This document shows, one piece after another, positions 1 through 9,035 of a stretch of 64,000 nt of DNA. The notes below the pieces were generated by a model, which saw nothing but the letters and a program-made list of their open reading frames with translations, searched no databases and was not told where the DNA came from. Numbering within the stretch: position 1 is the stretch's first letter; each line of letters opens with the position of its first letter. Both the position numbers and the translations under genes were made by a program. The DNA lies in contig NZ_OV350343.1 of the NCBI RefSeq assembly GCF_923868895.1, positions 2,852,001 to 2,916,000 of the forward strand. Direction: 5' to 3'. This DNA is from Halomonas sp. TD01. Lineage in GTDB: Bacteria; Pseudomonadota; Gammaproteobacteria; Pseudomonadales; Halomonadaceae.

Positions 1-803
1 TGCGGGATGAAAACGTAGCAGAACGCTATGCCAAAGAGGCTGTTCGCCAAGCCTTGGTTAACCTAGAGGCAGTGGATGCACCTGCTGGTCAAATGCCCGT
101 CGTTCTCGGTGCAGGCTGGCCGGGTATTCTGCTTCATGAAGCAGTGGGCCACGGGCTAGAAGGCGATTTCAATCGCAAGGGTAGTTCAGCCTTTGCTGGG
201 CGTATGGGAAAACGCGTTGCGGCAAAAGGTGTGACGGTCGTTGATGACGCTACCGTTGCTGACTGCCGTGGTTCGTTAAGCGTGGACGATGAAGGTACGC
301 CGGGGCAGTACACGCCGCTGATTGAAGACGGTATTTTAACTGGCTATATGCAAGACAAGCTTAACGCACGGTTAATGAATATGGCGCCAACCGGCAATGC
401 GCGGCGTGAGTCTTTTGCCCATTTGCCGATGCCACGTATGACCAATACCGTAATGCTGGCAGGCCAAGATGAACCTGCTGACATTATCAAAAGCGTTAAG
501 CGAGGTATCTATGCGGTCAGTTTCGGTGGTGGTCAAGTCGATATTACATCAGGCAAGTTCGTGTTTTCAGCCAGCGAAGCCTACCTCATTGAAGATGGCA
601 AAATTACTGCGCCTGTCAAAGGCGCTACTTTGATTGGCAACGGCCCTGAGGCAATGGGGCGTGTTTCAATGATAGGCCACGATATGGAAATGGATACAGG
701 GATTGGTGTATGCGGCAAAGAGGGGCAGGGTGTGCCGGTAGGCGTCGGTCAGCCCACCCTTAAGCTGGATGAGCTGACCGTCGGCGGTACCCAGTCATCG
801 TGA
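1..803 (+). CDS. tldD: Metalloprotease TldD, C-terminal part (5' end outside window)
   Basis: The reading frame is open from the first bases of the window and ends at TGA 801-803, so about 266 C-terminal residues are visible. It carries the TldD zinc-binding signature His-Glu-Ala-Val-Gly-His (bases 135-152) followed by the family-typical Gly-Leu-Glu-Gly-Asp-Phe stretch and a Gly-rich C-terminal domain. TldD pairs with PmbA/TldE to form a cytosolic protease that degrades unfolded peptides and matures some modified peptides and antitoxins. Its partner pmbA lies 640 bases downstream, separated only by darP on the opposite strand, the same order as in Pseudomonas. The visible part is intact. Confidence 0.97.
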   Translation, partial: RDENVAERYAKEAVRQALVNLEAVDAPAGQMPVVLGAGWPGILLHEAVGHGLEGDFNRKGSSAFAGRMGKRVAAKGVTVVDDATVADCRGSLSVDDEGTPGQYTPLIEDGILTGYMQDKLNARLMNMAPTGNARRESFAHLPMPRMTNTVMLAGQDEPADIIKSVKRGIYAVSFGGGQVDITSGKFVFSASEAYLIEDGKITAPVKGATLIGNGPEAMGRVSMIGHDMEMDTGIGVCGKEGQGVPVGVGQPTLKLDELTVGGTQSS

Positions 804-827
804 CCGAGTCATTGAAACAAGCAGGGT

Positions 828-1349
828 TTAGAGTGCCAGCGTATCGCGTAAGTGTTTGAACAACTTGCGCGAGCTGGTAGGCGGTTTACTTTGCTCACGC
901 TCTTTACGTGCGTTCCGCACCAGTTGACGTATTGCCTGGCGGTCAGCGTTTGGGTATTCCGCCATAAATAAATCAACAGCGCTGTCACCTTCCTCAACTA
1001 ACCGATCGCGCCATTTTTCGAGTCGGTGAAAGGCATGATCGCGCTGTTCCTTTTCCTGTTCGATGGCATCGAAGACACCCTGGATAGCAGTAAGGTCCTC
1101 TTTGCGGATAAGCTTGCCCACATATTGCATATGGCGACGGCGACCTTCATGAGAGCGGATGCGCGAGGTCTCTTCTATGGCGCGCAACATATCGTCGGAA
1201 AGTGGAAATTTCGCGCGCTCCGCGGGTTTCATAGCGATAAGCGTTTCGCCAAGCGCCTGAAGGGCATGCATTTCTCGCTTGAGTTGAGACTTACTGGGGC
1301 GCTCTTCTTGTTCGTCAATATCGAAGGACTCGGGACGTTGCTTAGGCAT
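828..1349 (-). CDS. darP: DarP/YjgA family ribosome-associated protein (DUF615)
   Basis: A charged protein of about 173 residues matching the YjgA/DarP family over its whole length: an acidic N-terminus, Lys-Ser-Gln-Leu-Lys-Arg-Glu motif, then a helical region with Glu-Gly-Arg-Arg-Arg-His and the C-terminal Asp-Arg-Gln-Ala-Ile-Arg-Gln-Leu-Val-Arg-Asn segment. The family associates with late 50S assembly intermediates in E. coli. The ATG at 1349 is chosen; an in-frame GTG at 1361 would add four residues and neither has a strong ribosome-binding site. It is divergent from pmbA and sits between the two protease-partner genes, an arrangement shared with Pseudomonas. Confidence 0.93.
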   Translation of the reverse strand: MPKQRPESFDIDEQEERPSKSQLKREMHALQALGETLIAMKPAERAKFPLSDDMLRAIEETSRIRSHEGRRRHMQYVGKLIRKEDLTAIQGVFDAIEQEKEQRDHAFHRLEKWRDRLVEEGDSAVDLFMAEYPNADRQAIRQLVRNARKEREQSKPPTSSRKLFKHLRDTLAL

Positions 1350-1445
1350 ACTAGAACTCACTAATTAGTTTCGTTTGCAGCATTATATCAGGCTGCGACC
1401 ACAACATTGATTCGCCAATGCGATTCAGGCGAAAAGGAGGCCAAT

Positions 1446-2786
1446 ATGGCACAAGCATTTGATGCAGCGGCCCAGCAGGTACTGTTAACGCAGCGCGCCG
1501 AAGAGGCGCTGGCGCTGGCAAAAAAATTAGGCGCAGATGCTGCCGAAGTAGGCGCCAGTGTAGATCAGGGCCTTGGGGTTAGTGTTCGTCTTGGTGAAGT
1601 AGAAACTGTCGAGCTTTCACGTGACCAGGGAATTGCCATTACGCTTTATGTCGGTCAGCGCAAGGGTAGTGCCTCGTCTACCGATGCCAGCAGCGCGTCA
1701 ATTAAAGCGACCGTAGAGAAAGCCTTGGCGATTGCCCGTTATACGGGTGAGGATCCTGCTGCAGGATTAGCAGATGCGGCGCTAATGGCAACCGACCTAC
1801 CTGACCTCAAAGTGCATTATCCGTGGGCGTTGACGACTGACGAAGCAATCGATCTAGCATTGGCGTGTGAAAAAGCTGGGCGTGACGTGGCGGGGATTCA
1901 TCAGTCGGAAGGCGCTTCGCTCTCCAGTGGTGAGGGTGTGCGTGTTTACGCTAACAGCCACGGTTTCCTGGGCACTCAGAAAGGAAGTAGCCATTCGCTT
2001 TCCTGCATGCTGATTGCGCAAGATGAGAAGGGTATGCAGCGCGATTATGAGTATACCTCGGCACGTAATCCCGCCATGCTTCGGGATCCTGCGGATATTG
2101 GTCGCGAAGCGGCGTCACGCACTCTGCGTCGGTTGGGCGCTCAACGGCCGCCAACAGGTACCTTTCCTGTGCTGTTTGACCCGTCGCTTTCCAGTGGTTT
2201 GGTAGGTCACTTAATGGGGGCGTTGGCAGGCGGGGCGCTTTATCGCGAAGCCTCTTTCTTATGTGACCGCTTAGGTAGCCCGCTATTCCCAAGCTGGTTT
2301 GGGTTGGAAGAGCGGCCCATGGAAGTAGGAGCGACGGCTAGCTCGCCGTTTGATGCTGAGGGCGTTCAGACTCGCAATAATCGCTTTATCGAGCAGGGGA
2401 ATGTAGCCAGCTATATGCTGTCTGCTTACAGTGCACGTCGCCTGGGAATGCAATCGACAGGTAATGCAGGGGGCGCGCGCAATTTACGCTTGTTAGCACC
2501 GCTAACACCTCGAAATGAGTTGTTGAAGCAGATGGGGCGTGGCATTTGGGTGACTGAGCTGATGGGGCAGGGCGTTAACGGTGTTACGGGTGACTATTCG
2601 CGAGGCGCTGCAGGCTTCTGGGTGGAAAATGGTGAAGTACAGTACCCTATCGAAGAATTCACCATTGCCAGTAATTTGAATAGCATGTTTGCAGGCTTGG
2701 TGGCTGTCGGTGATGACATCGATACCCGTGGCAGTATTCACACGGGCAGCTGGCTAATTGACGCGATGACCGTCGCTGGTAGCTAA
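1446..2786 (+). CDS. pmbA: Metalloprotease-related protein PmbA (TldE)
   Basis: Protein of 446 residues of the TldD/PmbA family. PmbA/TldE lacks the zinc motif and acts as the non-catalytic partner of TldD, the pair processing unfolded peptides in the cytoplasm. Typical features are the C-terminal Gly-rich segment ending in Gly-Ser-Trp-Leu-Ile-Asp-Ala-Met-Thr-Val-Ala-Gly and the absence of HExxxH. The start at ATG 1446 follows a strong AAAAGGAGG at 1432-1440; an upstream GTG/ATG extension from 1407 would be non-homologous. Divergent from darP with a short intergenic region that must hold both promoters. Confidence 0.96.
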   Translation: MAQAFDAAAQQVLLTQRAEEALALAKKLGADAAEVGASVDQGLGVSVRLGEVETVELSRDQGIAITLYVGQRKGSASSTDASSASIKATVEKALAIARYTGEDPAAGLADAALMATDLPDLKVHYPWALTTDEAIDLALACEKAGRDVAGIHQSEGASLSSGEGVRVYANSHGFLGTQKGSSHSLSCMLIAQDEKGMQRDYEYTSARNPAMLRDPADIGREAASRTLRRLGAQRPPTGTFPVLFDPSLSSGLVGHLMGALAGGALYREASFLCDRLGSPLFPSWFGLEERPMEVGATASSPFDAEGVQTRNNRFIEQGNVASYMLSAYSARRLGMQSTGNAGGARNLRLLAPLTPRNELLKQMGRGIWVTELMGQGVNGVTGDYSRGAAGFWVENGEVQYPIEEFTIASNLNSMFAGLVAVGDDIDTRGSIHTGSWLIDAMTVAGS

Positions 2787-2849
2787 CAATCGAGCTAATA
2801 GCTCAGTTAGCAACTTTGCGTAATAACTTATGGCAGTTGCTGCCTAACG

Positions 2850-3119
2850 TTAGTGGTCTTCGTCAAATCGTGCGTCGAACAATGCTTCTATAGCCTCTAG
2901 TGCTTGTTCGGCGTCGTCTCCTTCGGCATGGACTCTCAGTTCAGTGCCACAGGGAGCGGCCAACATCAGTAGCGACATGATGTTGGCCGCATCTGCCATT
3001 TGCTGTTGTTTGTAAATGTGAATATTAGCCGAAAACTGTTGGCCACACTTGACGAGCTTAGTCGCTGCGCGGGCATGAAGGCCGCGCTTATTAGTGAGTG
3101 TTAACGTTCTTTCTGGCAC
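2850..3119 (-). CDS. ptsO: HPr-like phosphocarrier of the nitrogen PTS (NPr)
   Basis: An 89-residue HPr-fold protein with the phosphorylation site Gly-Leu-His-Ala-Arg-Ala-Ala at residues 13-19 (active His15). In the PTS-Ntr relay it takes phosphate from EI-Ntr (PtsP) and passes it to EIIA-Ntr (PtsN), which lies two genes upstream. GTG start at 3119 preceded by AAGGA. It is the last gene of the rpoN-hpf-ptsN-rapZ-ptsO block, 58 bases after rapZ, the conserved gammaproteobacterial order. Context distinguishes it from sugar-PTS HPr. Confidence 0.94.
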   Translation of the reverse strand: MPERTLTLTNKRGLHARAATKLVKCGQQFSANIHIYKQQQMADAANIMSLLMLAAPCGTELRVHAEGDDAEQALEAIEALFDARFDEDH

Positions 3120-3177
3120 TCTGGTTCCTTTTTGCCGAGTGGAGTCGTGAAGAAAAGGCGTTGGTTAGTCGCTGTGC

Positions 3178-4092
3178 TTATTTTGCGTTTGTTGAAGGCG
3201 AGGATGTGAATGGCTGCTGTTCACTGAGGGTGTAATGCAGGCCTAGCTCACGATGACGGAGTTGGATTTCTCCCGCTTGTTTAACCAGCATTTGCGCCAA
3301 TTGTTCCACCATATAGACAGAGCGGTGTTGTCCGCCGGTACAGCCGATCGCAATGGTCATATAACTGCGTTGGCTATTTTGGTAGGCAGGCAGCCACTTC
3401 TCCAACCATGTCTGGATATCATTGCTCATCTCTTCCACGACGGGATAGCCCTTCAGAAAAGTAATGATATTGGCGTCACGCCCAGTGTATTGGCGCAGCG
3501 TTGGATCCCAGTACGGGTTTGGCAGGCAGCGCACGTCAAAGACTAAATCAGCGTCAAGCGGGACACCGCGTTTATAGCCAAATGATTCTAGTGTTAGGGT
3601 TAATCTATCCTCACGCTTTTGGGCAACCTGGTCGGTTATCCGGCGGCGCAGATCGTGAACCGACAGGCGAGATGTGTCGATCATTAGGTCAGCGAGATCA
3701 CGGATGTCGAGCAGAGTTTCTTCTTCTTTATTAATGGCCTCTTCAAGCGTCATGTCGCTATCGCGCGTCAGCGGGTGACGTCGGCGCGTGGCAGAGTAGC
3801 GCTCAAGAAGAATTCGCGCATCGGTGGTTAGATAGATAACTTGAAAATGAATGCTTTTCTGACGCAACGATTCAAGCATTGCTGGCAGCTGCTTTAGTGC
3901 AGCTGGTAGATTGCGTGCATCGATACTAACCGCTAGTTGGGGGCGTTCCCCTTGCTCACGCAGTTCATCCACCAGCGAGCCGAGCAGCATAGCGGGCAAA
4001 TTATCGATGGCATAATAGCCAAGATCTTCTAACGCTTGTAAGGCGATAGATTTACCGGACCCTGAACGGCCGCTAATGATCACCAATTGCAT
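3178..4092 (-). CDS. rapZ: RNase adapter protein RapZ
   Basis: A 304-residue YvcJ/RapZ family protein with a P-loop Gly-Arg-Ser-Gly-Ser-Gly-Lys-Ser at residues 8-15 and the family C-terminal domain including Gly-Cys-Thr-Gly-Gly-Gln-His-Arg-Ser. In enterobacteria RapZ binds GlmZ/GlmY small RNAs and delivers GlmZ to RNase E, controlling glucosamine-6-phosphate synthase; whether the same sRNAs exist here is unknown. It lies between ptsN and ptsO in the rpoN operon. The length fits, apart from a slightly longer Ser/Thr-rich C-terminal tail. Confidence 0.96.
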   Translation of the reverse strand: MQLVIISGRSGSGKSIALQALEDLGYYAIDNLPAMLLGSLVDELREQGERPQLAVSIDARNLPAALKQLPAMLESLRQKSIHFQVIYLTTDARILLERYSATRRRHPLTRDSDMTLEEAINKEEETLLDIRDLADLMIDTSRLSVHDLRRRITDQVAQKREDRLTLTLESFGYKRGVPLDADLVFDVRCLPNPYWDPTLRQYTGRDANIITFLKGYPVVEEMSNDIQTWLEKWLPAYQNSQRSYMTIAIGCTGGQHRSVYMVEQLAQMLVKQAGEIQLRHRELGLHYTLSEQQPFTSSPSTNAK

Positions 4093-4166
4093 AGAGTTTC
4101 TCTTGGCATGCCAATAAAAATGGAGATAAACGTTGGGCTAACAAGCAGTGCTTAGCGGTGGACCAT

Positions 4167-4637
4167 TTAGGTAACAGGCTGTTCGCGAATTTTAGCTGTT
4201 ATAAGGTCCAAAAGTTCGCGTTGGCTAGCCGCTCTGCGAAGCTGCTGACGTGTGTCAACGCTGTTCATAATAGACGCCACTTGCCCCAATAAAGCTAAGT
4301 GAGTGTCATCCGCCTCTTCGGGTACTAAAAGGACAAATACAAGGTCGACGGGATCGCCATCAATAGCATCGAAATCCACAGGCTCAGTTAGCTTTAAAAA
4401 ACTAGCGATGGGTGAGCTGCAGTGAGGGCTGCGTGCGTGAGGAATGGCAACGCCGTTGCCTATTCCAGTGCTACCCAGGCGCTCACGACCAATGAGGCGG
4501 CTGAAGACTTCTTGGCTATCTAGGCTAGGCGTATTTTGCGCAATAAAGGTGCTGAAAAATTCCAGCACCCTTTTTTTGCTACCCCCGGGGACGTCATACA
4601 GCACGCGCTCCGGGGGAAGAATGGTTTCCAACGTCAT
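4167..4637 (-). CDS. ptsN: Nitrogen-regulatory PTS protein EIIA-Ntr
   Basis: A 156-residue PTS EIIA type-2 domain protein. The phosphorylated histidine is His67 in Gly-Asn-Gly-Val-Ala-Ile-Pro-His-Ala-Arg. It receives phosphate from NPr (ptsO, downstream) and in relatives modulates potassium transport, nitrogen metabolism and stress responses by protein contacts. It begins 4 bases after the hpf stop codon, so the two are almost certainly co-transcribed and translationally coupled. Confidence 0.95.
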   Translation of the reverse strand: MTLETILPPERVLYDVPGGSKKRVLEFFSTFIAQNTPSLDSQEVFSRLIGRERLGSTGIGNGVAIPHARSPHCSSPIASFLKLTEPVDFDAIDGDPVDLVFVLLVPEEADDTHLALLGQVASIMNSVDTRQQLRRAASQRELLDLITAKIREQPVT

Positions 4638-4641
4638 TGAG

Positions 4642-4950
4642 TTAACGCACGCCTGCGCCTTGGGCGCGAGCTTGTGCTTTTTCCTTATGTTTAACGAGTT
4701 GACGATCGATTTTATCCGCTAGTGCATCAATCGCAGCGTACATATCATTGTCTAATGCTTCTGCGTGTAAATCAGCACCTGCAGCATGCAGGGTGCAGGC
4801 AGCTTGCTGACGCTCCTTTTCAACAGATAAGGTCACTTGTACGGTGGTGATGTTGTCGTAATGGCGCTCAACGCGTTCCAGCTTCTCATTTACATAGTCA
4901 CGCAAGGCGTCAGTCAGATCTACGTGATGACCAGTGATATTTACTTGCAT
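4642..4950 (-). CDS. hpf: Ribosome hibernation promoting factor, short form
   Basis: A 102-residue protein beginning Met-Gln-Val-Asn-Ile-Thr-Gly-His-His-Val, the classic start of the sigma-54 modulation/S30EA family. The short length and lack of the C-terminal extension mark it as a short HPF that works with RMF to form 100S ribosomes in stationary phase. ATG at 4950 has GGAGCA-type Shine-Dalgarno sequence upstream. It follows rpoN, its conserved neighbour in gammaproteobacteria. Confidence 0.95.
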   Translation of the reverse strand: MQVNITGHHVDLTDALRDYVNEKLERVERHYDNITTVQVTLSVEKERQQAACTLHAAGADLHAEALDNDMYAAIDALADKIDRQLVKHKEKAQARAQGAGVR

Positions 4951-5047
4951 TGACGTGCTCCTTATCCATCGGACTGTTCTTCGATTGTAACCCTTTTTGC
5001 GCTATTGCAAAGCCCTTAGACAGACTTTGTTCGTTAGCACTGTTTTA

Positions 5048-6463
5048 TTAGCGTAAACGGCGGCGTTCGCTTGAAGAGGGTATACCCATTGACTCGCGAT
5101 ATTTGGCCACCGTTCGCCTTGCCACATTAATGCCACCCTCTTCCAATAGCGACACGAGGCGGCTGTCTGAAAGAGGTTTCCCGGGCGGTTCATCTTGCAC
5201 CAGTTTTTTGATTCGAGCCCGGATGGCGGTGCTGGAGTGACTGTCACCGCCGTCCTGGCCACTGACTTGGCTTGAAAAGAAGTATTTGAGTTCGAATACC
5301 CCGCGCGGGGTATGGATATATTTCTGTGTGGTGACCCTGGAAATAGTGGATTCATGCATTTCCACAGCGTCCGCGATATCGGCTAATATCAGCGGTTTCA
5401 TGGCTTCTTCGCCATGTTCCAGAAAGCCTATCTGGCGAGCTATGATTTCTCGACCAACCCGCAGTAGTGTATCGTTTCGGCTTGAAAGGCTCTTGATAAG
5501 CCAGCGTGCTTCCTGGAGATGCTCTTTTAAAAACTGGTTATCTTGGCTCTTGTCAGCCCGTTTAATGAGGCTTGCGTAGTCAGGTTGAATGCGCAGCCGT
5601 GGCAATGCCTCCGGATTTAGCTCCAGGTGCCATCCCTCGTTATCGTGTCGTACCACTAAGTCTGGTGTCACATAGCTGTCATCTGTATCGCCAAAGGCGC
5701 TTCCTGGCCGAGGATCAAGGCTGCGGATCAAGCGGATTACGTCATCGAGCTGATCATCATCCAGGCTTAAGCGTCGCTTTAACAAACGCACATCATCTTT
5801 ACCGAGCGCTTCAAGAAATTGACGTACTAGACGCTTGGCTGGCATAAGCAGCGGTGTATCTTCAGGCAGTGAAGCGAGCTGCAGCATTAAGCATTCCCGC
5901 AGGTCGCGAGCAAACACGCCGGTGGGCTCAAACTGTTGAAGACGAAGCAGGGTTGTTTCAACTTCACGCTGGCTAAGGCCTTCATGTCCTTGGGCTTTAA
6001 GTCCTTCGCGAATGTCGTTGAGAGGCTGGGTCAGATAGCCGTTGGCGTCCAGCGCATCGATGAGGCTTTCAGCGATGGCATGGTCGCGAGGTGAGAAGTC
6101 CGTCATGGCGAGTTGCCAAAGTAAGTGACCATGTAAGCTTTGGCCAGCGGCTTGACGCTCAAAGTCAGGCCCCTCGCTGCTGGTGCCATGGCTGCCTATA
6201 TCTTGGTAAGTGTCTGACCAGTCACTGTCAGTAGAGAGTTCGCTAGGAATGCTTTCGGACCACTCAGCTTCCTGGGGTTCACTAACGGCCTGTTCGCCGA
6301 ACTCATCTTCCTGTTCAAGCATTGGATTGGCATCAAGTGCTTGCTGAATTTCTTGACGAAGGTCCAGTGTTGATAGCTGTAGCAGGGCAATGGCCTGCTG
6401 CAGCTGAGGTGTCATGGTCAGCTGTGTACCGATACGCAATTGAAGAGAAGCTTTCATGACCAT
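5048..6463 (-). CDS. rpoN: RNA polymerase sigma-54 factor RpoN
   Basis: A 471-residue sigma-54. Region I is the Gln/Leu-rich N-terminus (residues 4-50) that contacts enhancer-binding ATPases; region II is acidic; the C-terminal RpoN box Ala-Arg-Arg-Thr-Val-Ala-Lys-Tyr-Arg lies at residues 448-456 and reads the -24 promoter element. Two in-frame ATGs (6463 and 6457) are possible; the longer is listed. It directs transcription of nitrogen, motility and other genes. First gene of the minus-strand hpf-ptsN-rapZ-ptsO run. Confidence 0.97.
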   Translation of the reverse strand: MVMKASLQLRIGTQLTMTPQLQQAIALLQLSTLDLRQEIQQALDANPMLEQEDEFGEQAVSEPQEAEWSESIPSELSTDSDWSDTYQDIGSHGTSSEGPDFERQAAGQSLHGHLLWQLAMTDFSPRDHAIAESLIDALDANGYLTQPLNDIREGLKAQGHEGLSQREVETTLLRLQQFEPTGVFARDLRECLMLQLASLPEDTPLLMPAKRLVRQFLEALGKDDVRLLKRRLSLDDDQLDDVIRLIRSLDPRPGSAFGDTDDSYVTPDLVVRHDNEGWHLELNPEALPRLRIQPDYASLIKRADKSQDNQFLKEHLQEARWLIKSLSSRNDTLLRVGREIIARQIGFLEHGEEAMKPLILADIADAVEMHESTISRVTTQKYIHTPRGVFELKYFFSSQVSGQDGGDSHSSTAIRARIKKLVQDEPPGKPLSDSRLVSLLEEGGINVARRTVAKYRESMGIPSSSERRRLR

Positions 6464-6568
6464 CTGAGAACCACTCGTTAATCAGAAAGCTCCACCCTAG
6501 TGCGAGTTATGGTTTGGTGCAAGTGCAATAAGTATGCCACTAGCACTATTTTTGCTGCAGGTGACTGT

Positions 6569-7363
6569 TTACAGGCGGAAATCAGCCCCCAAATAAACGT
6601 CTCTTACCCTTTGGTTATTGAGGATTTCCTGGGGAGGGCCGCTGGCGATGATATGGCCGTCACCTACAATGTAGGCAATATCGCAAATATCCAGTGTTTC
6701 CCGTACGTTGTGGTCAGTAATCAATACCCCGATATGGCGTTTTTTAAGTGCTCGGATTATCGTTTTAATATCGCCCACTGAGATCGGGTCAACGCCGGCA
6801 AACGGCTCATCAAGCAAGATAAAGGCAGGCTCTGTCGCAAGAGAGCGGGCAATCTCAACACGCCTACGCTCTCCGCCTGAAAGACTCATGCCTAAATTGT
6901 CACGGATGTGGGTGATGTGAAAATCTTCCAGTAGTGACTCAAGGCGCTGCTCCCTGGCGCTACGGTCGAGCTCTTTGCGGGTTTCCAGGATTGCCATAAT
7001 GTTGTCGGCGACGGAAAGTTTACGAAAAATAGAGGCTTCCTGGGGTAAGTACCCAATACCTGCCATCGCGCGTTCGTGCATGGGGGCATGTGTTAAATCA
7101 AGCCCATCAATGCCTACTTTTCCCGCATCAGATTTCACCAAACCGACAATCATATAAAACGATGTCGTTTTGCCTGCGCCGTTGGGGCCTAGCAGGCCTA
7201 CCACGCTGCCTTGAGAGATCTCTAGGTTAATATCCTTAACCACGCGGCGGCGCTTATAGCTTTTGGCTAAGTGATGGGCATAAAGTGTTTTTATCGGTGC
7301 TGCTTCTGATGTTGGTTCTGACGCTGTGGTTTGAGGTGCTGGCTCTGCGCTATTTGTCGGCAC
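6569..7363 (-). CDS. lptB: LPS export ABC transporter ATP-binding protein LptB
   Basis: A 264-residue ABC ATPase with Walker A Gly-Pro-Asn-Gly-Ala-Gly-Lys-Thr (residues 59-66), signature Leu-Ser-Gly-Gly-Glu-Arg-Arg-Arg and Walker B Phe-Ile-Leu-Leu-Asp-Glu-Pro. It powers LPS extraction from the inner membrane with LptF/LptG. The GTG start at 7363, 10 bases after lptA, gives an Ala/Pro/Thr-rich N-terminal extension of about 24 residues relative to E. coli LptB (241 residues); no closer in-frame Met precedes the ABC domain, so the extension is probably real. Downstream of lptC-lptA in a single operon. Confidence 0.96.
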   Translation of the reverse strand: MPTNSAEPAPQTTASEPTSEAAPIKTLYAHHLAKSYKRRRVVKDINLEISQGSVVGLLGPNGAGKTTSFYMIVGLVKSDAGKVGIDGLDLTHAPMHERAMAGIGYLPQEASIFRKLSVADNIMAILETRKELDRSAREQRLESLLEDFHITHIRDNLGMSLSGGERRRVEIARSLATEPAFILLDEPFAGVDPISVGDIKTIIRALKKRHIGVLITDHNVRETLDICDIAYIVGDGHIIASGPPQEILNNQRVRDVYLGADFRL

Positions 7364-7373
7364 TGGGCACTCC

Positions 7374-7877
7374 CTATTGTTCCGGCTGAAGAGTCATGCG
7401 GATACGCTGTGGTTCACCACCACTAACATCAGAGCGTGCCTGAACAACGCCTTGGTCGATAAAGTACTCTAACCGTCCGCCTTGAAAGCGGTCTGCCTGC
7501 TGGGTAAGTTCGGCTTGGTCAATCAGCTCTACTCGGCGCTCGGCAACATGATAAATAATCCGCTTTGCCCAGCCTTCCATCGGCCTTGCCTGGCCTTCGA
7601 GCTGGTTGCGTATATAGGCTCGCCCACCGGTTGCTACGGCGCGCGATAGTTCACCAGCATCGTTACGCTGAATTTCAACGCGATCGCCGCGCAGTTGCAT
7701 ATTGCCCTGTCGAATATCGACGTTACCGGAATATACGGCGGTGCCTGCTCGTTGATCGAGATCTAAACGGTCAGCCTCTACTTCTACGGGGGCTTGGCTT
7801 TGCGCCATGACCGGAAGCGCTGCCGCTGAGATGGGTAGCGCAATGGCGAAGAGTGCCGTGCGAATGAGAGCGTTCAT
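7374..7877 (-). CDS. lptA: LPS transport periplasmic protein LptA
   Basis: A 167-residue periplasmic protein with a cleavable signal peptide (about residues 1-25, ending Val-Met-Ala-Gln) followed by the OstA/LptA beta-jellyroll repeat region, e.g. Val-Glu-Ala-Asp-Arg-Leu-Asp. It forms the bridge carrying LPS from LptC to LptD across the periplasm. ATG at 7877 has AGGAGT upstream, 8 bases after the lptC stop. A small gene between lptC and lptB, as expected. Confidence 0.95.
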   Translation of the reverse strand: MNALIRTALFAIALPISAAALPVMAQSQAPVEVEADRLDLDQRAGTAVYSGNVDIRQGNMQLRGDRVEIQRNDAGELSRAVATGGRAYIRNQLEGQARPMEGWAKRIIYHVAERRVELIDQAELTQQADRFQGGRLEYFIDQGVVQARSDVSGGEPQRIRMTLQPEQ

Positions 7878-7885
7878 CGCGACTC

Positions 7886-8458
7886 CTACTGGGAACGAGT
7901 GGCCGGCGGATGAACGCCGCGCACGTTGTTGGTTAAGCGGATCTGGCTATCATCCAGCCATACATCCATGCGTGAAGCGTCAATGCGCTGGGGCGGCTGC
8001 TGAAGTACGGTCTCGGCATCGCTCCAGGCATGACGGGTGATGCCATCATAGTGCAATAACTCTGTATTCAGCTGCCAGCCCTCATCAGGAGCAAGTAGTT
8101 GAGCGGAACCAGCCAGCGTGAGTAACTGCGTGTCAGTATTAAGGGTGCCGGTCTCAGCCGTGGCCCGCCATTGGCGCTCTTCACTATCAAAGAGTATTAC
8201 CCTGGGCTGGGTGACGTCGGTCATCGCCGCTTGTGGGGTATGCACTAAGCGGGGCGTCGTCAACGACTGCTGGATGGCGCCGGTTTCACCAAACAGCGTA
8301 ATTTCTGCGTTTTCTAATACATGGCCAGGCTCTTGGGCGCGCGCTTCAGGGTCAATTGCTTGGTCTTGAGGGCCGCGTGGATCTAGCCATACAAGCACTC
8401 CACCTAAGATAAGTACCATGGCGGTTACCCAAACGCGTTTTTTAACCCAAAAGCGCAT
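7886..8458 (-). CDS. lptC: LPS export inner-membrane protein LptC
   Basis: About 190 residues from ATG 8458, which overlaps the kdsC stop by one base (TAATG). The N-terminus is a single membrane anchor (Val-Thr-Ala-Met-Val-Leu-Ile-Leu-Gly-Gly-Val-Leu-Val), followed by a periplasmic LptA-like beta fold. It receives LPS from LptBFG and hands it to LptA. A longer frame reaching 8500 would run into kdsC and is not supported by homology. The length agrees with E. coli LptC (191). Confidence 0.93.
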   Translation of the reverse strand: MRFWVKKRVWVTAMVLILGGVLVWLDPRGPQDQAIDPEARAQEPGHVLENAEITLFGETGAIQQSLTTPRLVHTPQAAMTDVTQPRVILFDSEERQWRATAETGTLNTDTQLLTLAGSAQLLAPDEGWQLNTELLHYDGITRHAWSDAETVLQQPPQRIDASRMDVWLDDSQIRLTNNVRGVHPPATRSQ

Positions 8459-9000
8459 TACGATTGGCCGTGTAGATACGTGTCTAAAACAGCGTCCCAA
8501 TGGCCTTGAGACATCAGTAAGGTGTCACAGATTTCACGTACAGCACCGTGACCGCCAAGACGATCAGTGATCCAGTCAGCGTGAGTGTGCATGTAGTCAG
8601 GTGCATTCGGTACAGTGATGCCGACGCCAGAACGCTTGATAGGGGCAAGGTCTGGTAAGTCATCACCACAGTAAGCAACTTGCTCTAGCGTAATATCGAG
8701 GCGTTGGCAAAGCGCGCGTAGCGTGGTGAGTTTATCCTCACATCCTTGATACACATGGGTTATGCCCAAAGACGCAGCACGCTGGCTGACCATGGGAGAG
8801 TCACGCCCGGTAATTAAGGCAACATGAATACCGACGCGCTTTAATAGTTTAAGGCCATGGCCATCTTGGGTATGGAACGCTTTGATTTCGATACCGTCAG
8901 CTTGGAAGTAGAGGCGGCCATCGGTAAGTACGCCGTCGACATCAATGGCAAGCAATTTTACGCGGCGAATCCGGTCTTGTAGAGCGTCAGGTAGGGACAT
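8458..9000 (-). CDS. kdsC: 3-deoxy-D-manno-octulosonate 8-phosphate phosphatase KdsC
   Basis: A 180-residue HAD-superfamily phosphatase with the nucleophile motif Asp20-Val-Asp22-Gly-Val-Leu-Thr-Asp-Gly and later Ile-Thr-Gly-Arg and Gly-Asp-Asp-Leu-Pro-Asp motifs. It removes phosphate from Kdo-8-phosphate to give Kdo for lipid A core synthesis. ATG 9000 is preceded by GGAGG. Between kdsD and lptC, the usual kdsD-kdsC-lptC-lptA-lptB order. Confidence 0.96.
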   Translation of the reverse strand: MSLPDALQDRIRRVKLLAIDVDGVLTDGRLYFQADGIEIKAFHTQDGHGLKLLKRVGIHVALITGRDSPMVSQRAASLGITHVYQGCEDKLTTLRALCQRLDITLEQVAYCGDDLPDLAPIKRSGVGITVPNAPDYMHTHADWITDRLGGHGAVREICDTLLMSQGHWDAVLDTYLHGQS

Positions 9001-9035
9001 GAAGCCTCCGTATTATTAATGTTTAAAAGGAACGA

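Noticed and set aside
7565..7810. Plus-strand open frame inside lptA
   Set aside because: Shadow of lptA on the other strand; Arg/Leu-rich translation without signature.
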